Below, piece after piece: positions 43,928 to 53,262 of a stretch of 64,000 nucleotides of DNA (position 1 is its first letter; every line of letters starts with the position of its first letter). Position numbers and translations under genes: made by a program. The DNA lies in NCBI GenBank assembly GCA_938085045.1, contig CALKGI010000168.1, positions 1 to 64,000 on the forward strand. Reading direction: 5' to 3'. The notes beneath the pieces were generated by a model. It saw nothing but the letters and a program-made list of their open reading frames with translations. It made no database searches and had not been told where the DNA came from. The DNA is from an uncultured Alteromonadaceae bacterium (lineage in GTDB: Bacteria; Pseudomonadota; Gammaproteobacteria; Enterobacterales; Alteromonadaceae).

Positions 43928-43972
43928 ATGCAGTACAAGCGCCACACGCACTGGAATGGGAAGTGTTTTTGA
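43928..43972 (+). CDS. Possible 14-residue leader peptide upstream of lanB
   Basis: ATG at 43928, six bases after a good AGGAG, encodes MQYKRHTHWNGKCF and stops at 43972, 13 bases before the lanB ATG and just ahead of its own AAGGAA site. The strong site and the position suggest a leader that tunes lanB translation, but 14 codons can arise by chance. Confidence 0.3.
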   Translation: MQYKRHTHWNGKCF

Positions 43973-43985
43973 TAAGGAATAAAGT

Positions 43986-46900
43986 ATGACTAAGAATTTT
44001 GCTTCTAGTGTAAAGCCAGCAGACTTTTTTATTTTGCGCACCGCCGCCCAATCGGTGCAGGCGCTGCGTGACTGGCAAGGCGAAGACCGCCAGACGCTGA
44101 TTGACCAACTCAAAGACTGGTTGAGTCAAGATGACGTTAAAGAAGCTCTTTATATTGCCTCCCCCTCTTTGGTTGACCGCATTCATTACTGGCATAAAGA
44201 CCCTGATTCTAAACAAGGCAAAAAAGTCGAAGCAGCGTTGGTTAAATATTTTACCCGCATGACCAGCCGTTCAACCCCTTTTGGTTTGTTTGCTGGGCTT
44301 GGTTGCGGCAAAATCAGCGAAACCAGTCACTTAGATTTAGATGAGTCGACTAAGATTCAACGCAATAGTCGTATCGACATGGGCTTTTTGGCCACACTGC
44401 AAGAGTCATTATTAAAAGACCCTAAAATATACAATAAACTGCCACTGAGCCCCAATCAAAGCTTGTACAAAATGGGCGAACAGTGGCGTTTTATCGAAAG
44501 TACCACCAAAAAAAATAGCCGCCAATACCGCTTGAGCAATGCCCAAAGCGACTGCTTTCTCGACAGTGTGCTTAACAACGCCAAAGGCAAGTTAACGGCT
44601 GGCGAACTGGCGAAATTGTTGTGTGATGAAGACGACGAAATCGAGCTTGAAGATGCGGTTGAGTACATAACCTCATTGATTGAAGAGCAGTTATTAATCC
44701 CCAATTTGCCGCTAAACATCACCGGCGACTGCCCTAATCAACAATTTTCCGACACCTTGTTAAAGCTTGGCCTGACAGAACAACACACCATTTTACAACA
44801 GGGCATTGACGATATTGCCAAGCTAGATGAGGACGGTCACAACGCTGGCGAAGACTATCAAGCCATTATCGACAATTTAAAAGCATTAGTGCCTGATTTA
44901 AGCCGCGATAAACTCTTTCAAGTCGATTATTTTCAGGCCAACGACCAACTGGCGTTGTCAAAAAACGTGACACAAGCCTTGCTCAAAGATTTGGCTAAAC
45001 TTGACCGCCTCAAAACTAAAAGTAAAGGCAATACTAAGCTCAAAGATTATATCCGCAAGTTCAACAATCGTTACGAAGGTCAGGCGGTGTCGCTTAGCCA
45101 GTTACTTGATGACGAAATGGGCCTGACGCTGCAAAGCAACACAGGTTACGAATCGCCCTTAATAGGCACTTTGCCGTTTAAAGACACCCCCGACACCCGG
45201 GCCAGTGCCGACCTAAAATGGAGCAGACTCGACAGTTTGCTTATGGACAAAGTGATTGCGGCAAGTGCCAGTGGTGCCAGCGAAATTGAGATCACCGACA
45301 AAGACATTAAAGACTTTCCTGAAAATAGCATAGCCGGCATGCCCCATTCATTTTCAACGCTGTGCTCTTTATATGCCAACAGTAATGAAGACCTCGATAG
45401 CGGCAAATTCAGCGCTAGGTTAAGCAGTTTTGGCGGTTCTACTGCTGGCAGCATGTTGGGGCGTTTTTGTCATTTGGATGAAGGTTTGCGAAACAACGTT
45501 CGCAATTTGCTTGAAGATGAACAAACCAGCAACCCCGAGGCTGTATACGCCGAGGTGGTGCATTTACCCCAAGGTCGTATCGGCAACGTTATTGCCAGAC
45601 CAGTATTACGCGAATACGAAATCCCCTTTTTAACCAGTAGCGGGGTCGACGAAGAGCATCAGATTAACATTGACGATTTATGGGTTTTTGTTGCTTATAG
45701 CCGTGTGGTTATTTGGTCGAAACGGCTCAAAAAAGAAGTTATTCCAAGGTTGTCGAGCGCCCACAATTATTCTGCACATGCGCTGAGTGTTTATCACTTT
45801 TTGTGTAGCCTGCAAAGTCAAACGTATCGCTTTTGCGGTTTTGGCTGGAGCGGTGCTTTTGGCAAATTAGACTATTTACCCCGAGTAAGATTGGGCCATT
45901 TGATTTGCGCACCACAATTGTGGCGTTTATCGTCAGATTTATGGTTGGCTTTCAAAAAAGTCAGTGCAGCTGATTTTGCCACCAAAATGGCGGCGTTTAG
46001 ACAAAAATACAAATTGCCCCAATGGATACTCTACAGTGTTGGCGACAACAACTTGCAAGTGAACTTGGCAAATCCTGTCGCCGTACAAACCTTTTTGAAC
46101 GAACTGAAAAAAGACCAAACCATCACGGTAGAAGAAGTGCTATCAGAGTCGTTTAAACTGGCTGCACAAACCAAAGGTCAGCCGGTTGAGCATGAGTTAT
46201 TATTGCCGATGGTGTGTCACCACGACAAGCCTAGTGGCTCAGTCAGGTCAGTTAAGCCTCCTTTTAATTTTGAACAAAAAGCGACAGGCACCCGCCAGCA
46301 TATACCGGGCGGGCAGTGGTTAATGCTTAAAATCTACACTGGCAACACCACTAGCGATTACTTGTTGCGCGACAAAATTGCACCACTGCTTAAAGAAGTG
46401 CTGCAACAAGCGTCTGTTAAGAGCTGGTTCTTTATGCGTTTTGGTGACCCTGATTGGCATATTAGGTTACGATTCAATGCAGCGCCCGAGGTGTTGTATG
46501 GCACTTTAATGCCTCAGCTGAATGCGTTGTTGCAACCTTTGTATCAGCAGGGGTTGGTCAATAAAGTTGAAGTAGTCACATACGAGCAAGAGCTCGAACG
46601 TTATGGCGGTGAGCAATGCATGGCGCTCAGCGAAAAAATGTTTCAGCATGATTCACAGGCCTGTTTGTCGTTACTTCAATTGCTTGAAGAGCAACCGGCT
46701 GATGTACGCTGGCAGGCGACTTTACTGGGCTGCGATTACTTGGTCAAAGACTTTGGTTTGAACACCGAGGCGTGTCATCAGTTGTTTAAAAGTCAGCGCG
46801 ACAACTTTGCCAAAGAATTTAATGAAACCTCGGTGTTGCGCAAAGAAATGGGCAAAAAATATCGGTTGCACGAAACCCACTTGCAGCAAATTTTGTTATC

Positions 46901-47153
46901 AGAAGAACAACCCCAGCTGTGGCAAGCCATTCATCAAGTTTTTGCTCAGCGAAGCAAGGACACAATTGAGGTTATTGCCTCGATACGTGAGTTAGAGCAG
47001 GCCCGCAAGTTGTGCATTAACGTCGAAATGCTGATTAGAAGTTACCTTCACATGTTTATGAATCGAATGTTTGTTTCCAACGCCCGACAGCAGGAGTTAT
47101 TGGTCTATGAATTTCTCAATCGAGTGTATGACTTTGCTAAGTTTCGGCGTTAA
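43986..47153 (+). CDS. Class I lanthipeptide dehydratase (LanB)
   Basis: A 1055-residue full-length LanB, which uses glutamyl-tRNA to glutamylate and then eliminate Ser/Thr in a precursor core, giving Dha/Dhb. The N-terminal glutamylation domain is recognisable by FILRTAAQS near the start and YFTRMTSRSTPFGLFAGLGCG (about residues 90-110), the diagnostic TPFG phrase of the family. The C-terminal elimination (SpaB_C-like) domain spans about 770-1050, starting GGQWLMLKIYTGNTTSDYLLRD and including WFFMRFGDPDWHIRLRF. It is cytosolic. The gene starts after AAGGAA and is followed by the adaptor gene after three bases, so it heads an operon of three. The split LanB forms used for thiopeptides are not seen. 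Confidence 0.92.
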   Translation: MTKNFASSVKPADFFILRTAAQSVQALRDWQGEDRQTLIDQLKDWLSQDDVKEALYIASPSLVDRIHYWHKDPDSKQGKKVEAALVKYFTRMTSRSTPFGLFAGLGCGKISETSHLDLDESTKIQRNSRIDMGFLATLQESLLKDPKIYNKLPLSPNQSLYKMGEQWRFIESTTKKNSRQYRLSNAQSDCFLDSVLNNAKGKLTAGELAKLLCDEDDEIELEDAVEYITSLIEEQLLIPNLPLNITGDCPNQQFSDTLLKLGLTEQHTILQQGIDDIAKLDEDGHNAGEDYQAIIDNLKALVPDLSRDKLFQVDYFQANDQLALSKNVTQALLKDLAKLDRLKTKSKGNTKLKDYIRKFNNRYEGQAVSLSQLLDDEMGLTLQSNTGYESPLIGTLPFKDTPDTRASADLKWSRLDSLLMDKVIAASASGASEIEITDKDIKDFPENSIAGMPHSFSTLCSLYANSNEDLDSGKFSARLSSFGGSTAGSMLGRFCHLDEGLRNNVRNLLEDEQTSNPEAVYAEVVHLPQGRIGNVIARPVLREYEIPFLTSSGVDEEHQINIDDLWVFVAYSRVVIWSKRLKKEVIPRLSSAHNYSAHALSVYHFLCSLQSQTYRFCGFGWSGAFGKLDYLPRVRLGHLICAPQLWRLSSDLWLAFKKVSAADFATKMAAFRQKYKLPQWILYSVGDNNLQVNLANPVAVQTFLNELKKDQTITVEEVLSESFKLAAQTKGQPVEHELLLPMVCHHDKPSGSVRSVKPPFNFEQKATGTRQHIPGGQWLMLKIYTGNTTSDYLLRDKIAPLLKEVLQQASVKSWFFMRFGDPDWHIRLRFNAAPEVLYGTLMPQLNALLQPLYQQGLVNKVEVVTYEQELERYGGEQCMALSEKMFQHDSQACLSLLQLLEEQPADVRWQATLLGCDYLVKDFGLNTEACHQLFKSQRDNFAKEFNETSVLRKEMGKKYRLHETHLQQILLSEEQPQLWQAIHQVFAQRSKDTIEVIASIRELEQARKLCINVEMLIRSYLHMFMNRMFVSNARQQELLVYEFLNRVYDFAKFRR

Positions 47154-47156
47154 CTG

Positions 47157-48416
47157 ATGTTCAGAAAAGCGGTTTTAAACAAAGAAAAAGACAGCGCATG
47201 GGGCGACATTATTTTGTTACCCCCGGCCAGTCTATACATCAGCACTATGATGGTGGCGTTAATCGTTATTTTGTCGCTGGTGTTTGTCAGCCTTAACGAT
47301 TATGAGAAAAAACAACGCGCTTTTGGTGTATTGGCCCCCGACAAAGGTCTGGTTAAGGTCTTTTCGCCGCGTAATGGTTTTGTCAAACAGCTGTTAATTG
47401 GCAAGGGCGATGTGGTCACTCAGGGACAGATTGTTGCGCTGGTGCAGGCACAATCGAGCGACAGCGAAGGCCGTCAGACTAATGTGCAATTAATTAACGA
47501 GTACAAAACCCAAAAAGACCATTTACTTGGCGAGCTGGGTCATGTCACAAAATTGTCTGATCTGAAAAAAGCCAACCTCAACTTAGCCATCACTGGCACA
47601 CAAAGCGAGATGAAGGTGCTCAACAGTCAATTGGCAATTGAGCAAGACAAGCATCAGCTAGCAGATTCTCGCTATCAGCAAAAAATAGCCGTGGGCGAGA
47701 AAAAATATCTCTCGGGCGATGACTTAGCCAGCGCCAAGCAAGCCGTGTTGAGCATTGCCGCTAGGGTGGCGCAAATTCAACTGCAACTGACTCAACAGCA
47801 AAACAAGTTGGCCGGTGACAAAATGCAACTTAGTCAGGTTGATGACAAAGCCACACAAAGCCAACTGGCGATAAAGCTGAGATTATCAGAATTGTCACAG
47901 CGAATTATTCAGGCCCAAAGTGAGCACTCATTTACCGTCAAAGCACCTATAGCTGGCACTGTGTCGTCGTTACAAATTGTGCAGGGTAATAACATTACTA
48001 GCCAAACACCGTTGCTGTCGATAATTCCTGAAGGGGCCGTACTTGAGGCAAAATTGTTGGTACCTAGCCGCGCAATCGGCTTTATGAGCCCGGGGCAAAC
48101 GGTTCGGTTACGTTATGACGCTTTTCCGTTTCAGCGCTATGGTACTTACGTGGGTCAAGTGCTGACCATTTCAAAAAGTACCTTGTCGGCTAGTGAATTG
48201 ACCCAAAGTTTAGGGGTGAGTGAATGGCCCAGACAAGAGAGTGAAGCGGTTTATTTGGTGGATGTTAGTCTGCAATCCCCAGTTGTTACCGCCTATGGTA
48301 GAGACATCGATTTACAGGCTGGTATGTCGTTAAATGCCGACATCATTTTGGAGAAACGCTCATTGATGCAATGGTTGCTTGATCCCCTATATAGCATTAG
48401 CGGACGAATAGAATGA
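47157..48416 (+). CDS. HlyD-family adaptor of the lanthipeptide exporter
   Basis: A 419-residue membrane fusion protein with one N-terminal helix (MMVALIVILSLVFVSL, about 26-41), two lipoyl halves (GLVKVFSPRNGFVKQLLIGKGDVV and FTVKAPIAGTVSSLQIVQG), a helical hairpin (about 115-240) and a C-terminal barrel, as in CvaA/RaxA-type bacteriocin export adaptors. It has no strong RBS of its own; translation probably couples to lanB (gap of three bases). Its stop overlaps the exporter ATG (ATGA). It connects the C39 exporter to an outer-membrane TolC encoded elsewhere. Confidence 0.88.
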   Translation: MFRKAVLNKEKDSAWGDIILLPPASLYISTMMVALIVILSLVFVSLNDYEKKQRAFGVLAPDKGLVKVFSPRNGFVKQLLIGKGDVVTQGQIVALVQAQSSDSEGRQTNVQLINEYKTQKDHLLGELGHVTKLSDLKKANLNLAITGTQSEMKVLNSQLAIEQDKHQLADSRYQQKIAVGEKKYLSGDDLASAKQAVLSIAARVAQIQLQLTQQQNKLAGDKMQLSQVDDKATQSQLAIKLRLSELSQRIIQAQSEHSFTVKAPIAGTVSSLQIVQGNNITSQTPLLSIIPEGAVLEAKLLVPSRAIGFMSPGQTVRLRYDAFPFQRYGTYVGQVLTISKSTLSASELTQSLGVSEWPRQESEAVYLVDVSLQSPVVTAYGRDIDLQAGMSLNADIILEKRSLMQWLLDPLYSISGRIE

Positions 48417-50515
48417 AAACAGATATTTCCTTGTTAAATTTTGGTAGTGGCAACCGCTTACCGGCGATTTTGCAAACCGAAGCGGCCGAATGTGGCTTGA
48501 CCTGTTTGGCGATGGTGCTCAACTATTACGGCCACAAAATTGATTTGGCGGTATTGCGCGAAAGGCACAGTGTATCGCTGCACGGCATCACCCTAATTGG
48601 GCTGATGGACATTGCCGAAAGTATGCATTTGTCGAGTCGACCGCTCAAGCTTGGCTTGGGCGCTTTGGCTAAACTGCAAACACCGTGCATTTTGCATTGG
48701 GATATGGACCACTTTGTGGTGCTCAAAAAGGTTACGCGCAAAGGTCTGGTCATTCATGACCCTGCCAGTGGCGAGCGAACCGTGTCTTTTGAAAAAGCCG
48801 ACAAGCATTTCACTGGCATTGCTCTAGAGTTGTTTCCAACCGAATCATTTGAAGAAAAGAGCGAAACACGGCGTTTGTCGTTAGAAAAACTGTGGAATAA
48901 AACCCTCGGATTAAAGCGTTCTTTGTTTAACATTATTGTGCTGTCGGCAGTATTGCAGGTATTTGCGCTGGTACTGCCGTTTTATAGTCAGCTGATATTT
49001 GATGACGTGTTGATTAGCGTCGACATGGATTTATTGACGGTGCTGGCCAGTGGTTTTTTACTGATTGAATTACTCAAAGGGGCCACCAATTTTATTCGCT
49101 CGTACGCCGCTTTGCACCTGAGCAGCAAAATGAGCTTTCAGTTGTCGCTTAACATCTTTCGGCACCTTATACGCTTGCCGGGCGACTTTTTTGGCAAGCG
49201 CCATATTGGTGATGTGTTGTCGCGGTTTATGTCATCCCACCAAATTCGTACGTTGCTTACCGATGGCGTAGTTACGGTGCTGATTGACGGCATTATGGCC
49301 GTCACTACATTGATTTTAATGTTTGTTTACAGCCCTACGCTAACGTACGTATCGTTATGCGTGATGTTGCTTTACTTTGTGATTCGCCGAGCTGCCTATC
49401 AGCTCACTCGCGATGCGATGGAAGAGTCGATAGTGGCTAAGGCCGAAGAAAACAGCAACTTTTTAGAGACTGTACGGGCCATCAAAGGGATTAAAACCTT
49501 TGGTAAAGAGAATGACCGCACCAACGTATGGCAGCAAAAGCTGGCACGAATGATTAACGCCGACATTAAGGTTAACAAACTTAAAATTGGCTTTAGCACT
49601 GCCCATGAAATTTTGTTTGGCATCGAAACCGTTGTCGTCATGTACTTGGGCGCTAAGCTCATCATGAACAACGAATTGTCGGTGGGTATGTTAATTGCGT
49701 TTATCGCCTACAAGAGCAACTTTTTGCAGCGCGGTTACAGCCTGATAGAAAAATTCCTTGAATTCAAAATTCTCGGCCTGCACTTAGAACGCTTGGCTGA
49801 CATTGTTATGCACCCCCAAGAAGAGACGGGCACGCTAAACCGTAATACCGAGATTAAAGGCGAAATTAACTGTAAAGACATCAGCTTTCGCTATGCCAGT
49901 AATGAAGCTGACGTACTGAAAAAACTCAATTTTAAAGTGGGTGTTGGCGAATCGGTGGCTATCACGGGGCAGTCGGGCTGCGGTAAAACCACGCTGATGC
50001 AATTGCTGGTGGGTTTGTATCAACCAACATCAGGCAGCATCGAGATAGACGGCGAAGAGCTGTCGAGCGTTGGCCTTGGCAACTACCGCAGGCAAATTGC
50101 AGCGGTGCATCAAGACGACCAATTACTGTCGGGCACTATTGCCGACAATGTCAGTTTTTTTGATCCAACACCAGACACCGAACACGTCAGCAAATGTTGC
50201 AAAATGGCGGGTATTCTTGCTGACATAGAAGCTATGCCAATGAAGTTCAATACCTTGATAGGTGATATGGGCTCGGCACTGTCGGGCGGTCAAAAACAGC
50301 GTATTTTCCTTGCTAGGGCATTATACAAAAATCCCAAAATCATCATCCTCGATGAAGCAACAAGCCACCTCGACCACAACGCAGAGAGCATAGTGAACGA
50401 TGCGATAAAGTCGCTGAACATCACGCGAATTATCATAGCCCATCGTAAAGAAACCATTGCAAGTGCAGATAAGGTGTTTGAAATGTCAGATGGGGTGATG
50501 GTAGAGAAGGTCTGA
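48413..50515 (+). CDS. Peptidase-containing ABC exporter (C39, LanT/CvaB-like)
   Basis: A 700-residue bacteriocin-type exporter. The N-terminal C39 cysteine protease (1-125) has all catalytic residues: Cys27 in AAECGLTCLAMV, His100 in MDHFVVL and Asp116 in IHDPASG. It cuts after a Gly-Gly leader and matches the VAGG leader of the precursor at 53263. Six membrane helices (about 165-440) are followed by the ATPase with GQSGCGKTT (about 520), LSGGQ (about 622) and ILDEATSHLD. It acts in the inner membrane with the HlyD adaptor to mature and secrete the product. Confidence 0.92.
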   Translation: MKTDISLLNFGSGNRLPAILQTEAAECGLTCLAMVLNYYGHKIDLAVLRERHSVSLHGITLIGLMDIAESMHLSSRPLKLGLGALAKLQTPCILHWDMDHFVVLKKVTRKGLVIHDPASGERTVSFEKADKHFTGIALELFPTESFEEKSETRRLSLEKLWNKTLGLKRSLFNIIVLSAVLQVFALVLPFYSQLIFDDVLISVDMDLLTVLASGFLLIELLKGATNFIRSYAALHLSSKMSFQLSLNIFRHLIRLPGDFFGKRHIGDVLSRFMSSHQIRTLLTDGVVTVLIDGIMAVTTLILMFVYSPTLTYVSLCVMLLYFVIRRAAYQLTRDAMEESIVAKAEENSNFLETVRAIKGIKTFGKENDRTNVWQQKLARMINADIKVNKLKIGFSTAHEILFGIETVVVMYLGAKLIMNNELSVGMLIAFIAYKSNFLQRGYSLIEKFLEFKILGLHLERLADIVMHPQEETGTLNRNTEIKGEINCKDISFRYASNEADVLKKLNFKVGVGESVAITGQSGCGKTTLMQLLVGLYQPTSGSIEIDGEELSSVGLGNYRRQIAAVHQDDQLLSGTIADNVSFFDPTPDTEHVSKCCKMAGILADIEAMPMKFNTLIGDMGSALSGGQKQRIFLARALYKNPKIIILDEATSHLDHNAESIVNDAIKSLNITRIIIAHRKETIASADKVFEMSDGVMVEKV

Positions 50516-50567
50516 TTTTGTTTGATATTTTAGATCATTACAACTCGACTTAACGCCCGGTTTGGAG

Positions 50568-50601
50568 GATGGGTTAGGCGAGGTACGAGCCGTAACCCAT
50601 C
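50568..50601. repeat. Extragenic palindrome GATGGGTTA / TAACCCATC, copy 2
   Basis: The same nine-base stem as at 36051-36088, with a shorter, different loop (50577-50592). It lies after the exporter stop. The rest of 50516-50747 holds only the Hsp20 terminator. Confidence 0.7.
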
Positions 50602-50693
50602 GGTTATTTGATGCCGACAGATCACCTTGTTCTATGTCCAAATTCGGCAATCCTTCCTTCATTTGAGATTTGAACAAGCCCCCTCGTAAAACC

Positions 50694-50719
50694 AAAAACA
50701 CCCAGCAAAGCCGGGTGTT
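50694..50719 (-). terminator. Intrinsic terminator of the Hsp20 gene
   Basis: On the minus strand AACACCCGGC pairs with GCTGGGTGTT (one G-T wobble) around a TTT loop, followed by a run of T residues. It lies 29 bases after the stop of the Hsp20 gene. Confidence 0.75.
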
Positions 50720-50747
50720 GTTTGAATCAAACCGTTAACTCAAAAGT

Positions 50748-51188
50748 TTAACCGTCGATTAATTTGCCTTTCTTGTTGATGGCAATTTTGCGCGGTTTCA
50801 ACGCTTCGGGTACTTCTCTTAACAATTCGATGTGCAACAGGCCGTTTTCGATGTTGGCATCGATGACTTTAACAAAGTCGCCTAGCTGGAATTTGCGTTC
50901 GAAGTTTCGTTCGGCAATGCCCTGATACAGAAATTCTTTTTCCTGTGTTGGTTTGGCTTTGGTGCCTTTGACGATTAGGTGGTTTTGTTGTGATTCAATG
51001 TCTAACTCTTCTTCTACAAACCCGGCCACAGCCATGGTGATGCGGTATTTGTCTTCGGCCAGTAACTCAATGTTGTACGGCGGGTAAGAAGGTTGTTTTT
51101 CTTGACGTGAGGCGTTATCAACCATAGAAGCGAGATGATCAAGGCCAATAAATGAACGGTACAGTGGAGATAAGTCTAAATTACGCAT
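50748..51188 (-). CDS. Small heat shock protein, Hsp20/IbpA family
   Basis: A 146-residue alpha-crystallin chaperone that holds unfolding proteins for the DnaK/ClpB machinery. MRNLDLSPLYRSFIGLDHLA is the IbpA-type start; the crystallin domain (about 35-125) includes YPPYNIELLAEDKYRITMAVAG and GLLHIELLREVPE, and the C-terminal I-x-I anchor is KIAIN. The Glu-Lys-rich end is normal. It lies between the two strands of the lanthipeptide cluster but has its own leader and terminator, so it is probably not part of the pathway. See the leader feature for a possible RNA thermometer. Confidence 0.92.
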   Translation of the reverse strand: MRNLDLSPLYRSFIGLDHLASMVDNASRQEKQPSYPPYNIELLAEDKYRITMAVAGFVEEELDIESQQNHLIVKGTKAKPTQEKEFLYQGIAERNFERKFQLGDFVKVIDANIENGLLHIELLREVPEALKPRKIAINKKGKLIDG

Positions 51189-51194
51189 AGTGAT

Positions 51195-51255
51195 ACCCTT
51201 AAAATAAGCAATATTTAATTTTGTGCTCTTCTGACCAGATTACGTGTAATTCTGG
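51195..51255 (-). promoter_or_regulatory. Hsp20 leader with ROSE-like hairpin over the ribosome binding site
   Basis: On the minus strand TTGCTT (plus 51206-51211) can fold back on the Shine-Dalgarno-like AAGGG (plus 51195-51200), leaving G-G and U-U type mismatches, as in ROSE thermometers of ibpA genes. A second hairpin, ACCAGAATTA / TAATCTGGT, lies just upstream (51233-51255). Together they suggest heat-controlled translation. The region 51256-51647 beyond it is AT-rich and shows no further gene. Confidence 0.45.
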
Positions 51256-51647
51256 TGCTGCGAACGAGCGATTTGTGTCTTTAAATTAACCGCTTGATAT
51301 GCCCTTATGGCCAAGTGGTTTTGGTTAGGCTCCTGTCGGCAACCTGTAAATAGATTTGAGGATGAGGAAATGGTTTTTCAAGTAAAAAGATAAAGAAAGT
51401 TTTAAATTATATTTATAGTTGTTTAAAATCAATTGGTTACAATCGTAAATAAATTAACTTTATTTAAATGGTTATTTACATCACAACAAAAAAAACCTGC
51501 ATTTGTCGTATATCTACGATTTTTTGTCGAGTATGAAAGAACCTGAAAGCGCTGTTTTGGATAAAATGGTTTCAAGTTATCGGGTTGGACAAGTTATTAA
51601 CCAAACCGGCACTTCAATCACTAATAAGCAACCAAGGGTTAATCACA

Positions 51648-51761
51648 ATGAAAGCTGTTATCACTGAAAATATGAATTGTTTGGCTGAAACCACTGCTTT
51701 AACCGGTTTGTATTGTGCTTTGTTGTATATGGGCAGTCAGTTTGTTATGGCGATTATTTAA
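51648..51761 (+). CDS. Possible 37-residue membrane peptide
   Basis: ATG at 51648 after AAGGGTT encodes a 37-residue product that opens MKAVITENMNCLAETTALTG and has a hydrophobic C-terminal half (LYCALLYMGSQFVMAII). It could be a single-pass small membrane protein. It lies between the divergent Hsp20 gene and the convergent lanC stop. The family is unknown and it may be chance; if expressed, an immunity or regulatory role for the lanthipeptide cluster is a guess. Confidence 0.3.
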   Translation: MKAVITENMNCLAETTALTGLYCALLYMGSQFVMAII

Positions 51762-51908
51762 TTTCAATGCCGTCGATTGTCAAATCGAATGCTGGAAAGA
51801 TTTGCTACTGTTTTTACTGATGACTTTGGCGATATTCCCAAGTATTCTTCTATATTCCTCTTTAGGAATACCTAGTTTTTCCCGTATTTGCAGCCAAATC
51901 ATTCGCCA

Positions 51909-53138
51909 TTAACCCAACATCAATACTTCATCCCAGTCTGGTTCTTTGGTTTGTATTGCGGCCAGTAATGCCAGACCAATACCGGCAAAACCTTCAAGAA
52001 AACCGAGGTCTTCTTCAGCTGCGTTGTTTCTACCTCTAAAGTAGTTAAATCCGCTGAGATCTTCATCACTGTCAACAAGTTCAAGGGTTTGTGCTAACCA
52101 GTACTGGGCTGCTGTTGTTAAGGTTTCGTCTCCACTGTAGAAAGATAAGCGTTGATACATAAACATTATGCCGCTGCTACCGTGACAAAAACTGGCATCG
52201 ACCATGCCCGATTGATCTTTTTTACGTTCACAAGTGGTTATTGCAATAGACAAGGCTGCATCAGCTAACGCTTTGTTTTGTAGAACTAAACCTGCTTTAT
52301 ACAACACGTAGGCATTGCTTAAGTCGCCATAACACCAACCAAGACGACTTTCGCATTGTTTGAGGCTGTTGTAAGAGAAATAACTTTGTGATGGGTCATC
52401 ATTTTTTTGGGCCAATAACCAATCGCAGGCACTTTGTAGCAAAGGGGCGGTTTGTGTTAATAACACATGTTTTTTAACGGCCTTACTTAACAAAGCAATG
52501 ACGCCTGTGGTGCCATGCGCCAATCCTAGGTTAACTTCTTCGGTATTCTTATCGCCTTGCCTGTAAGCTGAACCGGTATCAGTCACCCAATAAGTACCAT
52601 TGCTGTCGGTGCATTTGTTTTTTATTAAGTGATGAATGACTTTTTCTGCAATTCTTTTGCCACTGTCGATATCACAACGACCCAAGCCGTAAAGCCCTAT
52701 ACCACACAGGCCGCTGATCAGCTCATATTCGCCTGTCCATCGGGTTGTAGATAGCAATTGCTCAAAATGTTGATCTAATTCTTCATTATAATCTTCGAAT
52801 GGTTCGGGGCTGTTGTGTTGTAAGTAATCTACTGTCCAGGCAATACCAGCCAGACCATTGTAAAGAGAAGGAGTCACTTGATTGCCTTCAATTACTTGAT
52901 AAACCATTTGCCAGCCTGCGTTAATGACATCTGTACAATCTTGAGGGTTTTCAATAAGTCTTTGATAATTAGTCAGAAAAAGACTAATTCCTGGGATGCC
53001 GCTTGCCAAACTAATATTTTTTTCTAGTACTGATTTTTCGGCTAAACGTTTGGCTAGAGCTCTGATTAGATTGATTATTTTAGTGGTTTGCATTTCATTG
53101 GCTACAGGGGACCACGTAATCGTATGTTGTGTTGGCAA
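51909..53138 (-). CDS. Lanthionine synthetase C-like cyclase (LanC)
   Basis: A 409-residue LanC, the zinc cyclase that adds Cys thiols to Dha/Dhb in the precursor. The zinc ligands are Cys269 (GWCYGD), Cys318 and His319 (SFCHGSSG); the catalytic His208 sits in LGLAHGTTG. Repeating GxxG phrases (SGIPGISLFL, NGLAGIAW, SGLCGIGLYGLG, EGFAGIGLALL) mark the alpha/alpha toroid. The start TTG at 53138 is chosen because AAGGAG lies six bases upstream; the ATG at 53093 has no good site and the frame upstream crosses a terminator stem. It lies downstream of the precursor gene on the same strand, behind that terminator, so read-through sets its level. Confidence 0.9.
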   Translation of the reverse strand: MPTQHTITWSPVANEMQTTKIINLIRALAKRLAEKSVLEKNISLASGIPGISLFLTNYQRLIENPQDCTDVINAGWQMVYQVIEGNQVTPSLYNGLAGIAWTVDYLQHNSPEPFEDYNEELDQHFEQLLSTTRWTGEYELISGLCGIGLYGLGRCDIDSGKRIAEKVIHHLIKNKCTDSNGTYWVTDTGSAYRQGDKNTEEVNLGLAHGTTGVIALLSKAVKKHVLLTQTAPLLQSACDWLLAQKNDDPSQSYFSYNSLKQCESRLGWCYGDLSNAYVLYKAGLVLQNKALADAALSIAITTCERKKDQSGMVDASFCHGSSGIMFMYQRLSFYSGDETLTTAAQYWLAQTLELVDSDEDLSGFNYFRGRNNAAEEDLGFLEGFAGIGLALLAAIQTKEPDWDEVLMLG

Positions 53139-53156
53139 AACAGGCTCCTTAAAACC

Positions 53157-53191
53157 AAAAAAGAACCCACGACAACAATTTGCCGGGGTTC
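53157..53191 (-). terminator. Strong terminator/attenuator between precursor and lanC genes
   Basis: On the minus strand GAACCC-CGGCAA pairs with TTGTCG-T-GGGTTC around the tetraloop ATTG, a stem of twelve pairs with one bulge, followed by six T residues (plus 53157-53162). It would stop most transcripts after the precursor gene and let a fraction reach lanC, whose ribosome binding site begins seven bases beyond the T-run. Confidence 0.85.
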
Positions 53192-53262
53192 TGATAGTAT
53201 AATCGTTGGTGCCGCATTTCAAATAGTTTGTGTCACAGCACTAGTGGCCTATAGCCCTACGA

